Shown: positions 8,261 through 20,022 of the stretch, one piece after another
How positions within the stretch are numbered: the stretch's first letter is position 1
Layout of the letters: the number at the start of each line of letters is the position of its first letter
Assembly: GCA_036491115.1 (NCBI GenBank)
Contig: DASXCQ010000068.1
Span: 40,265 to 104,264, forward strand
Source of the DNA: DATEPR01 sp036491115
GTDB taxonomy: Bacteria > Actinomycetota > Actinomycetes > Mycobacteriales > Pseudonocardiaceae
Reading direction: 5' to 3'
Length of the DNA: 64,000 nucleotides
Made by a program: the position numbers and the translations under genes
Notes under the pieces: generated by a model
Database searches by the model: none
What the model saw: only the letters and a program-made list of their open reading frames with translations
Told to the model about the DNA's origin: nothing

Positions 8261-9115
8261 TCACAGCGAGGCGGCCAGGTCGAGCAGGAAACGCCGAGTC
8301 TGCTCCGGCCCGTTCGCCGCCGCCTTCTGTTGCTCCCACAGGGTTACGTATGCGGCCGTGCGCTCCAGGTCGCCCACGTACTCGCCGCCGTCATAGTGCT
8401 CACGGTAGACCACGTTCACGGGCGATTTCGTGTCGTAACCGAAGATCGTGTAGTCGTGTGCCTGGCCCATGTAGTAGCCGACGCCGAACGGCACGACCTG
8501 TAGTTCGACGTTCGGCTGATCGATGGCGTCGACCAGTCGCACGATCTGTGCCTTCATGATCGCCGAGCTACCAGTGGTCCTGCGCAACGCCGCCTCGTCC
8601 ACGATGAACCAGAACTGCTGGTCGGCGTTGTCGAGCACACGTTGCCGGACCAGACGGTCGGCGACGTCCTTGTCGATCTTCTCCTGGCTGGGCGACGGCC
8701 GCCAGGCGCGGAACACCATCCGCATGTAGTCCTCGGTCTGCAACAGGCCGGGCACCACCATGGACTGCGACGACCAGAAGCGCCCACAGGTCGGCTCCAT
8801 GTCGACGAGCAGCCGCATGTGCTGGGGGAACCGGGTGCTGAAGGCGCCGTTCTTGGCGCGGCGGTTGGCCTCGACCGCCAGATCCTCCGCGTAGGCGCGG
8901 TCCGTGGCACTGGCGCCGTATGCCTCCGACAGACCGGCCAGTTCCAGGATCTTCACCCCGCTGACGCCGTTCTCGATGAAGGCGATCTTCTTCTGCGTAC
9001 AGCTCAGCACCGTGGCCGCGGCCTCCTGCGTCATCCCGGCCAGCTTGCGCTGCCGCGACAACTCGTGCCCCAACACGATCTTCATCACCGCAGCCGGCAA
9101 CTGGTGCTGGTCCAC
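8261..9115 (-). CDS. XRE helix-turn-helix regulator with DUF5753 domain (Scr1/WhiJ-like)
   Basis: The protein (284 residues from GTG at 9115) has an XRE helix-turn-helix at about residues 10-65 (LGHELSRQRKLAGMTQEAAATVL ... KIAFIENG). A C-terminal DUF5753 domain follows (VPGLLQTEDYMRM, RRTTGSSAIMKAQIVRL, PNVELQVVPFG, DYTIFGY). The GTG at 9115 is preferred because AGGAGG sits just upstream; an ATG at 9145 would leave no such site. It is divergent from a small gene at 9213 and upstream of its DUF397 partner. A -10-like GATAAT is seen at 9169-9174. Confidence 0.9.
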   Translation of the reverse strand: MDQHQLPAAVMKIVLGHELSRQRKLAGMTQEAAATVLSCTQKKIAFIENGVSGVKILELAGLSEAYGASATDRAYAEDLAVEANRRAKNGAFSTRFPQHMRLLVDMEPTCGRFWSSQSMVVPGLLQTEDYMRMVFRAWRPSPSQEKIDKDVADRLVRQRVLDNADQQFWFIVDEAALRRTTGSSAIMKAQIVRLVDAIDQPNVELQVVPFGVGYYMGQAHDYTIFGYDTKSPVNVVYREHYDGGEYVGDLERTAAYVTLWEQQKAAANGPEQTRRFLLDLAASL

Positions 9116-9168
9116 CGTGTCCTCCTGTTGTCGATCATCGCACACGGAGAGTACACGAAGTTCACTCT

Positions 9169-9174
9169 ATTATC
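9169..9174 (-). promoter_or_regulatory. -10 element for the HTH-DUF397 pair
   Basis: On the minus strand the sequence reads GATAAT, close to the TATAAT consensus, some 50 bases upstream of the GTG start. The divergent region 9116-9212 is AT-rich and should serve the plus-strand small gene as well. It includes AGTACT and several TATA-like runs. Confidence 0.4.
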
Positions 9175-9212
9175 ACCAGAGAATACTGAGTACTTACTTA
9201 TATGCTGACGCC

Positions 9213-9431
9213 GTGCTGAGCCTGAATCACCACCGACTGCATATCGAGACCATGATCATGATGGCCGACACCTGCCCGATCCGGTACGTGGCCAACGCCA
9301 ACGAGGTCGAGTTCACCATCGGCGACCCGGACGAGAGCTTCGAGCTGTCCGCCACCGTCGGCGCACTGGACAACCTGATCGCCGTCGCCACCGAGGCACG
9401 CGAAGCCGCCCGGAACCACGGCGCCCGCTGA
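9213..9431 (+). CDS. Small hypothetical protein next to the Scr1-type regulator
   Basis: The open frame encodes 72 residues from GTG at 9213, or 59 from ATG at 9252. The core reads CPIRYVANANEVEFTIGDPD and continues with SFELSATVGALDNLIAVATEAREAA. The base use is codon-like and the frame fills the space between the divergent promoter and hrpA. I do not recognise a named domain. Its divergent position beside an HTH/DUF397 pair suggests regulation by that HTH protein, which is inference only. Confidence 0.6.
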   Translation: MLSLNHHRLHIETMIMMADTCPIRYVANANEVEFTIGDPDESFELSATVGALDNLIAVATEAREAARNHGAR

Positions 9432-9463
9432 TAAACCAAGTGCGGGCCTTCGGCGCCGCTGCC

Positions 9464-9469
9464 TACCAT
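9464..9469 (+). promoter_or_regulatory. -10 element of hrpA, leaderless transcript likely
   Basis: TACCAT ends nine bases before the ATG at 9479 and there is no ribosome-binding site between them. The transcript probably starts at or within a base or two of the start codon. No convincing -35 was seen. Confidence 0.4.
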
Positions 9470-9478
9470 TGACGGTGT

Positions 9479-13387
<3,909 letters not shown>

Positions 13388-13507
13388 TCCGGTCCCCCAC
13401 TACAACCGATCCGCCCCGGTTGGGGTTCTTCTGGATATGGACTTCTTCACAACCCCTGACCTTGCCCCGACCGGAGCCATCGATGCGGCCCTTGGAGTAA
13501 CCTCGAA

Positions 13508-13537
13508 TCGACACATGCGAATGTGTGCATCTATGTG
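13508..13537 (+). promoter_or_regulatory. CDF exporter promoter with metalloregulator-type operator in the spacer
   Basis: TCGACA (13508-13513) and TATGTG (13532-13537) lie 18 bases apart as -35 and -10 candidates. Between and overlapping them is a perfect inverted repeat ACACAT-GCGA-ATGTGT (13511-13526). This resembles the AT-rich dyads bound by ArsR/SmtB-type metal sensors, which sit in the same place and block RNA polymerase. No sensor gene is adjacent. Confidence 0.5.
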
Positions 13538-13563
13538 CGCTGTCGTCGACGGGAGGTGGCCAG

Positions 13564-14517
13564 GTGATCGCGCGGCACGACCTGTCCCGCCCGCAGGACA
13601 CCCACCATCACCACGGCATCAGCGCCGACGCCGACCGCCGGTACCTGTGGACCGCGTTCGGTCTGATCGTGGCGTTCATGGCCATCGAGGTGATCGTCGG
13701 CCTGGTGGCGGGCTCGCTGGTGCTGCTCGCGGACGCGGCGCACATGGTGTCCGACGCGGGCGCGATCGCCCTGGCGCTGGTCGCCATGCGGTTGGCCCGG
13801 CGACCGGCAATCGGTGCCTATACCTACGGATTGAAGCGCGCGGAGATCCTGACGGCGTTGATCAACGGTGGCGCGCTGCTGGCGTTGGGCGTGTTCTTCG
13901 TGGTCGAGGCGGCGATCCGGCTGATCGAGCCGCCGTCGGTGTCCGGCCTGCCGGTACTGGTGATCGCGCTGGTCGGTGTCCTGGTGAACATGGCGGCCAC
14001 GATGGCGTTGCGGCGGGCGGACCGGAGCAGCCTGAACGTGGAGGCCAGTTTCCAGCACATCCTGACCGACCTCTACGCGTTCATCGGCACGGCGGTGGCC
14101 GGCGTGGTGATCCTGGCGACCGGTTTCGCGCGGGCGGACTCGATCGCGTCGCTGCTGGTGGCCGGGCTGATGATCCGGGCCGGCGTGCGACTGGTACGCG
14201 AGTCGGGCCGGGTGGTGCTGGAAGCGGCGCCGAGGGGCATCGACCCGTCGGCGGTCCGCGCGGCGATCATGGCGGTACCGGGGGTGCTGGACGTGCACGA
14301 GCTGCATGTCTGGGAGGTCACGTCCGGGTTTCCGGCCCTGTCGGCGCATGTGCTGATCGACGACCACAGCGACTGCCACGAACGGCGTGCCGACCTGGAA
14401 CACGCACTGGCGGAGAAGTTCGACATCCGCCACACGACACTTCAGGTGGACCACCCCCACCCGGCCGGCCAGCAGCGCCCACACCGCGACGACCCAGGCT
14501 GCCCCACAGCCTGCTGA
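13564..14517 (+). CDS. Cation diffusion facilitator (Zn/Co/Cd exporter, CzcD/ZitB type)
   Basis: A 317-residue membrane antiporter with six predicted helices that exports divalent metals in exchange for protons. A His-rich N terminus (DTHHHHG) precedes TM1. The two HxxxD metal sites are present as HMVSD (TM2) and HILTD (TM5), the Zn-transporting pattern. A cytoplasmic C-terminal domain (about residues 215-295) ends with VHELHVWEVTSGFPALSAHV. I chose GTG at 13564 because GGGAGG lies seven bases upstream. The last ~20 residues are encoded by the first copy of a degenerate repeat continuing downstream, so the true family end is probably near DHPHPAG. Confidence 0.93.
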   Translation: MIARHDLSRPQDTHHHHGISADADRRYLWTAFGLIVAFMAIEVIVGLVAGSLVLLADAAHMVSDAGAIALALVAMRLARRPAIGAYTYGLKRAEILTALINGGALLALGVFFVVEAAIRLIEPPSVSGLPVLVIALVGVLVNMAATMALRRADRSSLNVEASFQHILTDLYAFIGTAVAGVVILATGFARADSIASLLVAGLMIRAGVRLVRESGRVVLEAAPRGIDPSAVRAAIMAVPGVLDVHELHVWEVTSGFPALSAHVLIDDHSDCHERRADLEHALAEKFDIRHTTLQVDHPHPAGQQRPHRDDPGCPTAC

Positions 14518-14662
14518 CGCCCATACGGCGACCGCCCACTACACCATCCACACTGGACGGCCACAGCATGCCGGCCGGGCAGCAGCGCCCAGACCGCGAC
14601 ACCCGTCCACGCCGGCGGCCCACCGCATACCGGCCACAGCAGTACCCACATTGCGACAACCC
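14461..14662 (+). repeat. Degenerate repeats behind the CDF gene
   Basis: Three related ~35-base units begin at 14461, 14571 and 14630. The core is CCGGCC, then AGCAGCGCCCA, then CACCGCGACGACCC, with decreasing similarity. The first copy overlaps the 3' end of the CDF gene. All three encode the same kind of stretch when read in the first unit's frame (AGQQRPHRD, AGQQRPDRD, RPQQYPHCD). They look like decayed duplications. Confidence 0.5.
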
Positions 14663-15064
14663 GGGCCATCCCACGACGGGCCGGCCACAGCCCGTCGATC
14701 CGGGCTGCCCACTCCGAGCCACACCCCACGCCGCGAAGCAGGGCGCTGGTGTGCGCCCCCTCGGGCGCACACCAGCGAACATCACGATGTGTCGTCACCC
14801 TCCGGAGTCCCCCAACGCCGAGAATGGCGCGCACGTCGCGATTCCGGAATCGTACCGCCCTTGATCGCCAGGCCGACACAGTTATCGCGAATAATGCCCA
14901 AACATGCTGTGACCAGCCGGTATTGCCATATTAGGTCCGCAATCGTTTCGCTTTCCCGCCACGAGTAACGGACCAATAACCACAAGTGAGGAGCCGTCGG
15001 AACACAGCGATTAAAAGCTCACCTCACGTAACCACCCCCGGGCGGTGGGGAGGCGAGTCGCCGG
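14518..15064. other. 547-bp region without a convincing gene
   Basis: It holds the end of the repeat array, a perfect 15-bp hairpin (14744-14777) and a stretch of about 170 bases (14860-15030) clearly richer in A and T than the surroundings. A hairpin with CCACC/GGTGG arms lies at 15032-15048 and could terminate the minus-strand gene at 15065. Short frames here use TTA and other codons rare in this genome, so I do not call them. Confidence 0.5.
14744..14777. terminator. Perfect 15-bp hairpin, probable factor-independent terminator
   Basis: CGCTGGTGTGCGCCC (14744-14758) and GGGCGCACACCAGCG (14763-14777) pair without mismatch across a 4-base loop. No T run follows, which is common for actinobacterial terminators. 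It would end transcripts of the CDF gene. Confidence 0.5.
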
Positions 15065-15271
15065 TCAGTCGTTGTTGGGCTTCTCCAGGGTGGGCGCCCA
15101 GACGTGCCAGTTGTCACCGGAACCGCAGGCGATCACCTGGAGCCGGCCATGGGAGTGCTCGGCCAGGGCTTCGGCGGTCGCCCTGGTGAGCAACACGCGG
15201 CCAGGACACCGGGGACACCGTGGTGACTCGCTGTACCACACGCCTGGTGTCATGTCTCCCCGTTCCGCCAT
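15065..15271 (-). CDS. Small zinc-ribbon-like hypothetical protein
   Basis: A 68-residue frame (62 if started at the internal ATG at 15253) containing CPRCPG, then LTRATAEALAEHSHG, a lone downstream Cys in VIACGSGDNWHVW and a polar end. The CxxC, a later Cys and a WHVW pattern recall small actinobacterial zinc-ribbon proteins that carry ...CPxC...YxC...WHL. It is my best reading, not a firm family match. The GGGGAG before the second ATG is only two bases away, so the start is uncertain. Function unknown. Confidence 0.5.
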   Translation of the reverse strand: MAERGDMTPGVWYSESPRCPRCPGRVLLTRATAEALAEHSHGRLQVIACGSGDNWHVWAPTLEKPNND

Positions 15272-15615
15272 GCCAACGCAGCGACACTACTCAACCGACG
15301 CCATCCACGAATGGGTGTGCCGCCAGGCCGCCACAACGGTGGTACCTCGCCAGGCGCCCGGCGCAATCCCGAGCCAGCCACCGCGCCTCGGGTGTGCCGT
15401 CACACCGGCGGCCGTGCGCTTCGGCGCACGCAGGCCGGGCAGACAGCACCCGCGCACACCGCCGCGCCGGGCATCCGCCGTCACGCCTGCCACACCTGAA
15501 TCCCGCCGCTCAGGCCGCGCGCCGGTTCGCCGGGCGCTGTTGGCGCGTCGAGCACGCCATCGCGCGTCCGGTTCGTCGCCCGATCCCGCGTTCACCGCTG
15601 TGCCTCCGGCTCGCG
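15272..15615. other. 344-bp gap downstream of the LuxR-type gene
   Basis: No frame with convincing protein-like composition. A 7-bp stem with a TTCG loop (CGTGCGC-TTCG-GCGCACG) at 15413-15430 is the only notable structure and may terminate transcription coming from the LuxR-type gene, whose stop is at 15616. Promoter elements for the small gene at 15271 were not clear. Confidence 0.45.
15413..15430. terminator. UUCG-loop hairpin
   Basis: CGTGCGC (15413-15419) and GCGCACG (15424-15430) pair perfectly around TTCG, an unusually stable tetraloop when transcribed on the plus strand. It lies in the gap between the LuxR-type gene and the small zinc-ribbon gene. Confidence 0.35.
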
Positions 15616-18198
15616 CTATGCCTCCGGGTTCGGGCGGACCAGTTGGCGTAGCTGGTCGAACAGTTCGGCTCGGCTGGTGGAACCCAGCTTCTGCCGCATC
15701 CTCGCCACGTGGTGCTCGACCGTCTTGGCCGAGATGAACAGGCGATCTCCTACCTGCTTGTACGTCAGGCCGGCGATCACCAGCGCTGCCACCTCACGCT
15801 CACGTTCGCTGAGCACCCCACCTCCTCCTGTCTCCGCCACCGATGCCACTGATGCCACCGGCGGCACCCCGCGGGCATGCGGTCGATGTGCCGCCGGCGT
15901 CGGGGCCGACGCCGGTGGCACCGCGGGTTTCACCGGCCTGCCCTGCAACACCCGCGCGCAGTTGAGCAGGCCGACCATCGCCTTGCGGTCCGACGTCCGA
16001 ATAGCGGCCTGACCGGCCAACCGGGCGCCGTCCCAGCACAGGCCCGCGTCGTGCAGGCCGCGCGCCGCCGCCTCGACCCGGTTGGCGTCGACGTGTCCGG
16101 CGACCACGGCCAGCCAGCAGGTCGCGGCCTCGGCGAGGACGGCGCAGTAGGCGCAGTGCTTGGCGTTGGCGGCCAGCACCGCCGCGTGGTCGCGGGCCGC
16201 GGCCGGTTGTTCGGCGATGATCGCCGCATGCAGGCAGCCCCAGTGCAGCGCCGTCGACCACAGTGGTGGGTTGTCCAATGAGGCCAGCAGCCGCCGGGCC
16301 TCGTCCAGATGCGGGCGCACCCTCGACTGGTCGCGTAGCCGGGCCGCCGCGACCGTGAACTCGCTCAGCGGCAACACCGTGAACAGGTCCACCGGGTGCC
16401 GCATCACCGCCTCGCACGCCTGGCTCCAGGTCCGCCGCAACGTCGCCAGGTCACTGTTCCGGCGCGCGATCCCGACCTCCAACGCCACCGCGAACAGCCA
16501 GTCCCTCGGCTCCAGCACCCGCACGCTCCGGGCCGCCACCACCAACTGCTCCCTGGCGAGGGCCAGCTTGCCCCGCGTCATCGCGATCCACGCCTGCAGC
16601 AACCGGTGCCGTGGCGCCAATAACGCACCACCGAGTTCCGCGCCGGATGCCCGCTCCAGCACCGACTCGGCCAGGGCCAGTTCGCCGCCGTGCAGTCCGA
16701 CCAGCGCGGCCAGCGCGGCCGGGCTGTCCGGCAGCAACAGTGCCTGACCCGCTGGTTCCAGCAACGCGGATGCGCGCACCAACCGGGACATGGCCGCGGT
16801 CGTCGAACCCGTCACCGATTCGCGGACGCCGTCGGCCATCAGCGCGGCGGCACCGGCGAGCAAGGTGGGTGGCACGCTGTCGGCCTTCGGTTCGGGCAGG
16901 GCCTCGACGTCGGCCGGGTGGCCGGTGCCGAGCAGGCCGATCGCCGCGAACGACGCGGGGAAACCCGGGCCTGCCCAGCGGTACAGCTCGGCGCTGCGAC
17001 CCAACTGACCACGGTGGGCGAGCGCTGCCGCCGCCACCTCGGCGGCCTCGGCGCGGTGCGGGGCACCGTCCGTGGCGATGGTCTGGTCGGCCAGGCGCAG
17101 GGCGCGGTCGAGATCGCCGGACCGGGCGGCGGCCCTGGCCCAGCCTGCTGCCAGTGCCACCACGGGTGTTCCGGCGGCGACGGCGGCGGTGTACATGCGG
17201 GCGGCGAGCGCCGGCTGGGTGGCCATGGCCTCGATGGCGGCGGTCTGGAACACCGCGGCGATGCCTGCTCCGCCGACGCCGGTGCCGAGCAGTGACTTGG
17301 CCAGGTCGAGGACCGGGCCACCGCGTTGCCGTTGCAGTTCGGCGAGACGCTGGCGGACGACGATCCGGCGTTCGGCCGGCACCAGCATGCTCATGGCGCG
17401 GCGGGCGATGGGCAGCAGCGAGCCGTCGGCGCCGAGCAGGCCGGTGGCCCGCGCCGCCTCCATCACGTCGCGCATCGCGTCGGCGTCGTTGCCGAGCAGG
17501 TCGGCCACCAGCTCGGCGTGCCGGCCGACGCCTGCTTCGACGGCCAGCAGGTAGCTCTCCACCTCATGGTCCAGCCGGTCCAGGTCGGGCCGCAGCGCGG
17601 CCAGCGCCGCCCTCGGCACCTGCGGTTCGTCCTGCTCCAGCCAGCCGGGGGCGTCGGCCAGGGCGGTGGCGATGTGCGCCAAGAACTTCGGCACGCCACC
17701 GGTCTGGGCACAGGCGAAGTCGATCATCGACGGCACCGGGGGCAGCGCCAGGTGATCGGACAGGTAGGCGGCGACGGTGGACCGGTCCCACGGGCCCAGT
17801 GGCAGCTGCGGTCCGGAGCTGCCGAGCAGGTCGACCAGGCTGGTCAGTTCGACCGGCCTGGGCCACGGGCGATAGGCCACGACCATGCGGGCCGCGCCGG
17901 TCGCGGCCAGTGCCGTCAGCTCGGCCAGTACGGGGGCGCTGAGCTGCTGGGCGTCGTCGACCACCAGAACAGCGGTCGGGTCGGTGGCGGCACGCGCGTC
18001 GGCCGGACCGAGTACGCGGACGCCCGCCGCGTCATAGATCCGGGCCAGTTCGCCGAGCACGGTGGTCTTGCCGTAGCCGCCGGGCGCCGGAATCGCCACG
18101 GTGACCGGCGCCAGCGGCTCCGACTCCACCGTGTCCAGGAACCGTTGGGTCGGGCCATCCAGGATGAGCCGGGAGCTGGTCAGTGTGTGCGGGATCAA
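15616..18198 (-). CDS. LuxR-family ATPase regulator (MalT/IniR-like)
   Basis: An 860-residue STAND/MalT-like transcription factor. A P-loop (PAPGGYGKTT, residues 38-46) and a Walker B (AVLVVDDAQQL, about 76-86) form the nucleotide-binding domain. A long alpha-helical repeat-like centre follows, and a LuxR-type helix-turn-helix ends the protein (about 793-850: LSEREREVAALVIAGLTYKQVGDRLFISAKTVEHH). It sits 44 bases after an Hsp70-like gene and is divergent from iniBAC-like genes. That matches mycobacterial IniR, a LuxR-type regulator near iniBAC, so it is probably their activator. The TTG start at 18198 follows GAGGA by six bases; no ATG or GTG is better placed. Confidence 0.85.
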   Translation of the reverse strand: MIPHTLTSSRLILDGPTQRFLDTVESEPLAPVTVAIPAPGGYGKTTVLGELARIYDAAGVRVLGPADARAATDPTAVLVVDDAQQLSAPVLAELTALAATGAARMVVAYRPWPRPVELTSLVDLLGSSGPQLPLGPWDRSTVAAYLSDHLALPPVPSMIDFACAQTGGVPKFLAHIATALADAPGWLEQDEPQVPRAALAALRPDLDRLDHEVESYLLAVEAGVGRHAELVADLLGNDADAMRDVMEAARATGLLGADGSLLPIARRAMSMLVPAERRIVVRQRLAELQRQRGGPVLDLAKSLLGTGVGGAGIAAVFQTAAIEAMATQPALAARMYTAAVAAGTPVVALAAGWARAAARSGDLDRALRLADQTIATDGAPHRAEAAEVAAAALAHRGQLGRSAELYRWAGPGFPASFAAIGLLGTGHPADVEALPEPKADSVPPTLLAGAAALMADGVRESVTGSTTAAMSRLVRASALLEPAGQALLLPDSPAALAALVGLHGGELALAESVLERASGAELGGALLAPRHRLLQAWIAMTRGKLALAREQLVVAARSVRVLEPRDWLFAVALEVGIARRNSDLATLRRTWSQACEAVMRHPVDLFTVLPLSEFTVAAARLRDQSRVRPHLDEARRLLASLDNPPLWSTALHWGCLHAAIIAEQPAAARDHAAVLAANAKHCAYCAVLAEAATCWLAVVAGHVDANRVEAAARGLHDAGLCWDGARLAGQAAIRTSDRKAMVGLLNCARVLQGRPVKPAVPPASAPTPAAHRPHARGVPPVASVASVAETGGGGVLSEREREVAALVIAGLTYKQVGDRLFISAKTVEHHVARMRQKLGSTSRAELFDQLRQLVRPNPEA

Positions 18199-18242
18199 CG
18201 GCCGTCCTCGCTGTGGTTGGGACAAGGGAAGGCAGGGTGTGT

Positions 18243-19709
18243 TCAGCCGCCGGGCGGGGCCGGTGTCGTCTCGGTTGTCTGGTTGACCACGGGTCGGGCG
18301 GGACCCAGGTGCTGCAACGGGTTGGACGGATGTCCGCCGGACTGCAGGACGAACGTCAGCACGACGCCGACCGCGGCGATCGCGATCGTGCTGACCGTGA
18401 GGGTGGCCGGCCGGACGCTGGACAGCAGGCGGGTGACCAGCGGCGGGGCGGGCAGTTCGATCGGCAGGATCTCCACCGGCGGGCGGGCCGGTGGTTCGAC
18501 GCCGAACTCGGCGTCCACCTGGTCCAGGTCGAGCGCGTCCCCGGCGTACAGGGCGATGGCGGAGCGGGCGATCACCTCGGTGGGCTCGGCGGGTTCCGGC
18601 TCGGCGACGGCGATCGGCTCCGGTCCGGTGACCAGCCTGCGGGCGGCCGCGGCGGCGCCGATGGCGACGGTCAGTTCGGGTTCGGCGGCGCGGACGACCT
18701 TCGCGGCCGTCGACGCGCCGACCAGTTCGGCGACCAGCGGCACCCGGACCGAACCACCGGTCAGCACGACGGCGGCCAGGTCGACCGGGTCCACGCCGGA
18801 GGCCCGCACGGTGCGCGGCAGCAGGTCGGCGCCTGCGGTCACGGCGGGCCGGATCACGTCCTCGAAGTCGGCCCTGCCCACCCGGACGTCGGCGGGCGCG
18901 TCGGGCAGCCGGACGGGCACGATCACCTCGGCCTCGGCGGACAGCATCTCCTTGGCCCCGGTGCACATGCCGCGCAGTCGGGCCATCGCCAGCCAGGCCT
19001 GCGGGTCCGCGGGGTCGATGTCGTCCAGCGCGCCCCGGCCCAGTTGGCCTCGGACGCATTCCACGATGGCGTCGTCGAAGTGGCCGCCGCCGACGGCCTC
19101 GGCGCCGGTCGCGTCGGCGAGCAGTTCGAACCGGCCGTCCGGGGTCCGGCGCACCACGGCCGAGGTGGCGGTGCCGGCGCCCAGGTCGTAGGTGGCGAGG
19201 GCGTCGCCGGTGGCCAGTCGTGCGGTGGGGAAGCCTTCGGCGACCGCGATCGGCTCGGCGAGCAGCGTGACGTTGGGCAGTTGCTGGCGGACCAGTTCGT
19301 GGTGCAGCAGCGACTTGCGGTGCCCGCCCCAGGCCGCCGGATGGGTGACGACCAGTGCGTCCGCCGGGCCGCCCTCGTGTTCGGCCACCCGGTCCACCAC
19401 CCACCGGACGAGCACCGCGGTCAGCTCGTGCGCGCCGCACTGCACACCGCCGAGCACCAGCGGCACGTTGTCGCCGACCCGGCTGGGGAAGCCGCGGGCC
19501 ACGCGGACCGGATCGCTGCCGGCGTGCCGCTCGGCCTGGTCACCGACCAGGGCCGACCGGTCGGCGGCGAGGTAGACGACGGTGGGCACACCGGGGGCGC
19601 GGGCGCCGAGGGGGATCAGCACCGGGTCGGACCAGCCCGCCGGGGTGTCCCGGCAGACCGCCGCCCTGGTGCGACTGGTGCCAACGTCGATCCCGAGGAC
19701 GTATGGCAT
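18243..19709 (-). CDS. Hsp70-family protein with a C-terminal membrane anchor
   Basis: The 488-residue protein has the actin/Hsp70 ATPase fold. The phosphate-1 motif is GIDVGTSRTRAAV (residues 6-18), phosphate-2 is YDLGAGTATSAVV near 173, and the adenosine motif is VVLTGGSVRVPLV near 315. It lacks the usual substrate-binding domain and ends with an acidic/proline linker, one membrane segment (about 430-452) and a short external tail. Such Hsp70-like proteins occur widely in actinomycetes with unknown clients. It lies between the LuxR-type regulator and the divergent iniBAC-like genes and is probably cotranscribed with the regulator. GAGG precedes the ATG. A role in sensing envelope state is inference. 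Confidence 0.85.
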   Translation of the reverse strand: MPYVLGIDVGTSRTRAAVCRDTPAGWSDPVLIPLGARAPGVPTVVYLAADRSALVGDQAERHAGSDPVRVARGFPSRVGDNVPLVLGGVQCGAHELTAVLVRWVVDRVAEHEGGPADALVVTHPAAWGGHRKSLLHHELVRQQLPNVTLLAEPIAVAEGFPTARLATGDALATYDLGAGTATSAVVRRTPDGRFELLADATGAEAVGGGHFDDAIVECVRGQLGRGALDDIDPADPQAWLAMARLRGMCTGAKEMLSAEAEVIVPVRLPDAPADVRVGRADFEDVIRPAVTAGADLLPRTVRASGVDPVDLAAVVLTGGSVRVPLVAELVGASTAAKVVRAAEPELTVAIGAAAAARRLVTGPEPIAVAEPEPAEPTEVIARSAIALYAGDALDLDQVDAEFGVEPPARPPVEILPIELPAPPLVTRLLSSVRPATLTVSTIAIAAVGVVLTFVLQSGGHPSNPLQHLGPARPVVNQTTETTPAPPGG

Positions 19710-19848
19710 ACAGGCGCTACCTCATTCCTTCGGCCGGCTGCGGTGGCATCCCCCGCTATGCAAACGGCCGTCCCCCGTGAAGGTGACGGCGTGCTCACCT
19801 GTTCGTACCAAAGGTGACCATCGGAACCAACCTGCCAGTAGGTATGTG

Positions 19849-19891
19849 CCCCTATTCCCCTAATGTGCGGCTCGGCCGCCCCCTATAGGGG
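19849..19891. promoter_or_regulatory. CCCCTA repeats and the CCCCTATAGGGG palindrome
   Basis: CCCCTA begins at 19849 and again at 19857 (8-base period) and a third time at 19880. The third is followed by TAGGGG, giving a perfect 12-bp palindrome at 19880-19891. The spacing and symmetry fit a dimeric DNA-binding protein such as the neighbouring LuxR-type regulator. Confidence 0.5.
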
Positions 19892-19971
19892 CAGCTTTGG
19901 ATACAGGGAGTTATCCCCGATGCTCACCGGCCCTGCCCGGCCTAGCTTCGGCGGCGATGCGACCGCTCCCG

Positions 19972-19994
19972 TTCGTACCGCTGAACTTCGTACC
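19972..19994. repeat. TTCGTACC direct repeat upstream of iniB-like gene
   Basis: TTCGTACC occurs at 19972-19979 and 19987-19994, 15 bases apart, and a third copy is near the Hsp70 start (19802-19809). The 19987 copy extends to TTCG-TAC-CGAA, a small dyad. The pair lies just upstream of the iniB-like ribosome-binding site, within the likely untranslated leader or promoter. Confidence 0.4.
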
Positions 19995-20022
19995 GAACAC
20001 CGTGTGAGGAGAACCCCTTTTG

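Larger units (their letters stand above)
19710..20022. promoter_or_regulatory. Divergent control region of the Hsp70/LuxR and iniB-like operons
   Basis: The 313-bp gap is rich in short repeats and holds no gene. It contains three CCCCTA half-sites, one completed to the palindrome CCCCTATAGGGG, and an inverted GGATA-N8-TATCC (19899-19916). TTCGTACC occurs three times: 19802-19809, 19972-19979 and 19987-19994. Exact -10/-35 boxes could not be chosen with confidence. Confidence 0.6.

Noticed and set aside
14782..14985. A 67-codon minus-strand frame in the AT-rich gap
   Set aside because: It starts TTG-TGG-TTA and uses codons rare in this genome, with no ribosome-binding site or domain.
15287..15595. 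A 102-codon minus-strand frame after the LuxR-type gene
   Set aside because: Arg/Ala/Gly-rich composition with no motif; best treated as non-coding.
14518..15615. tRNA or small RNA gene
   Set aside because: No cloverleaf was found; only simple hairpins.
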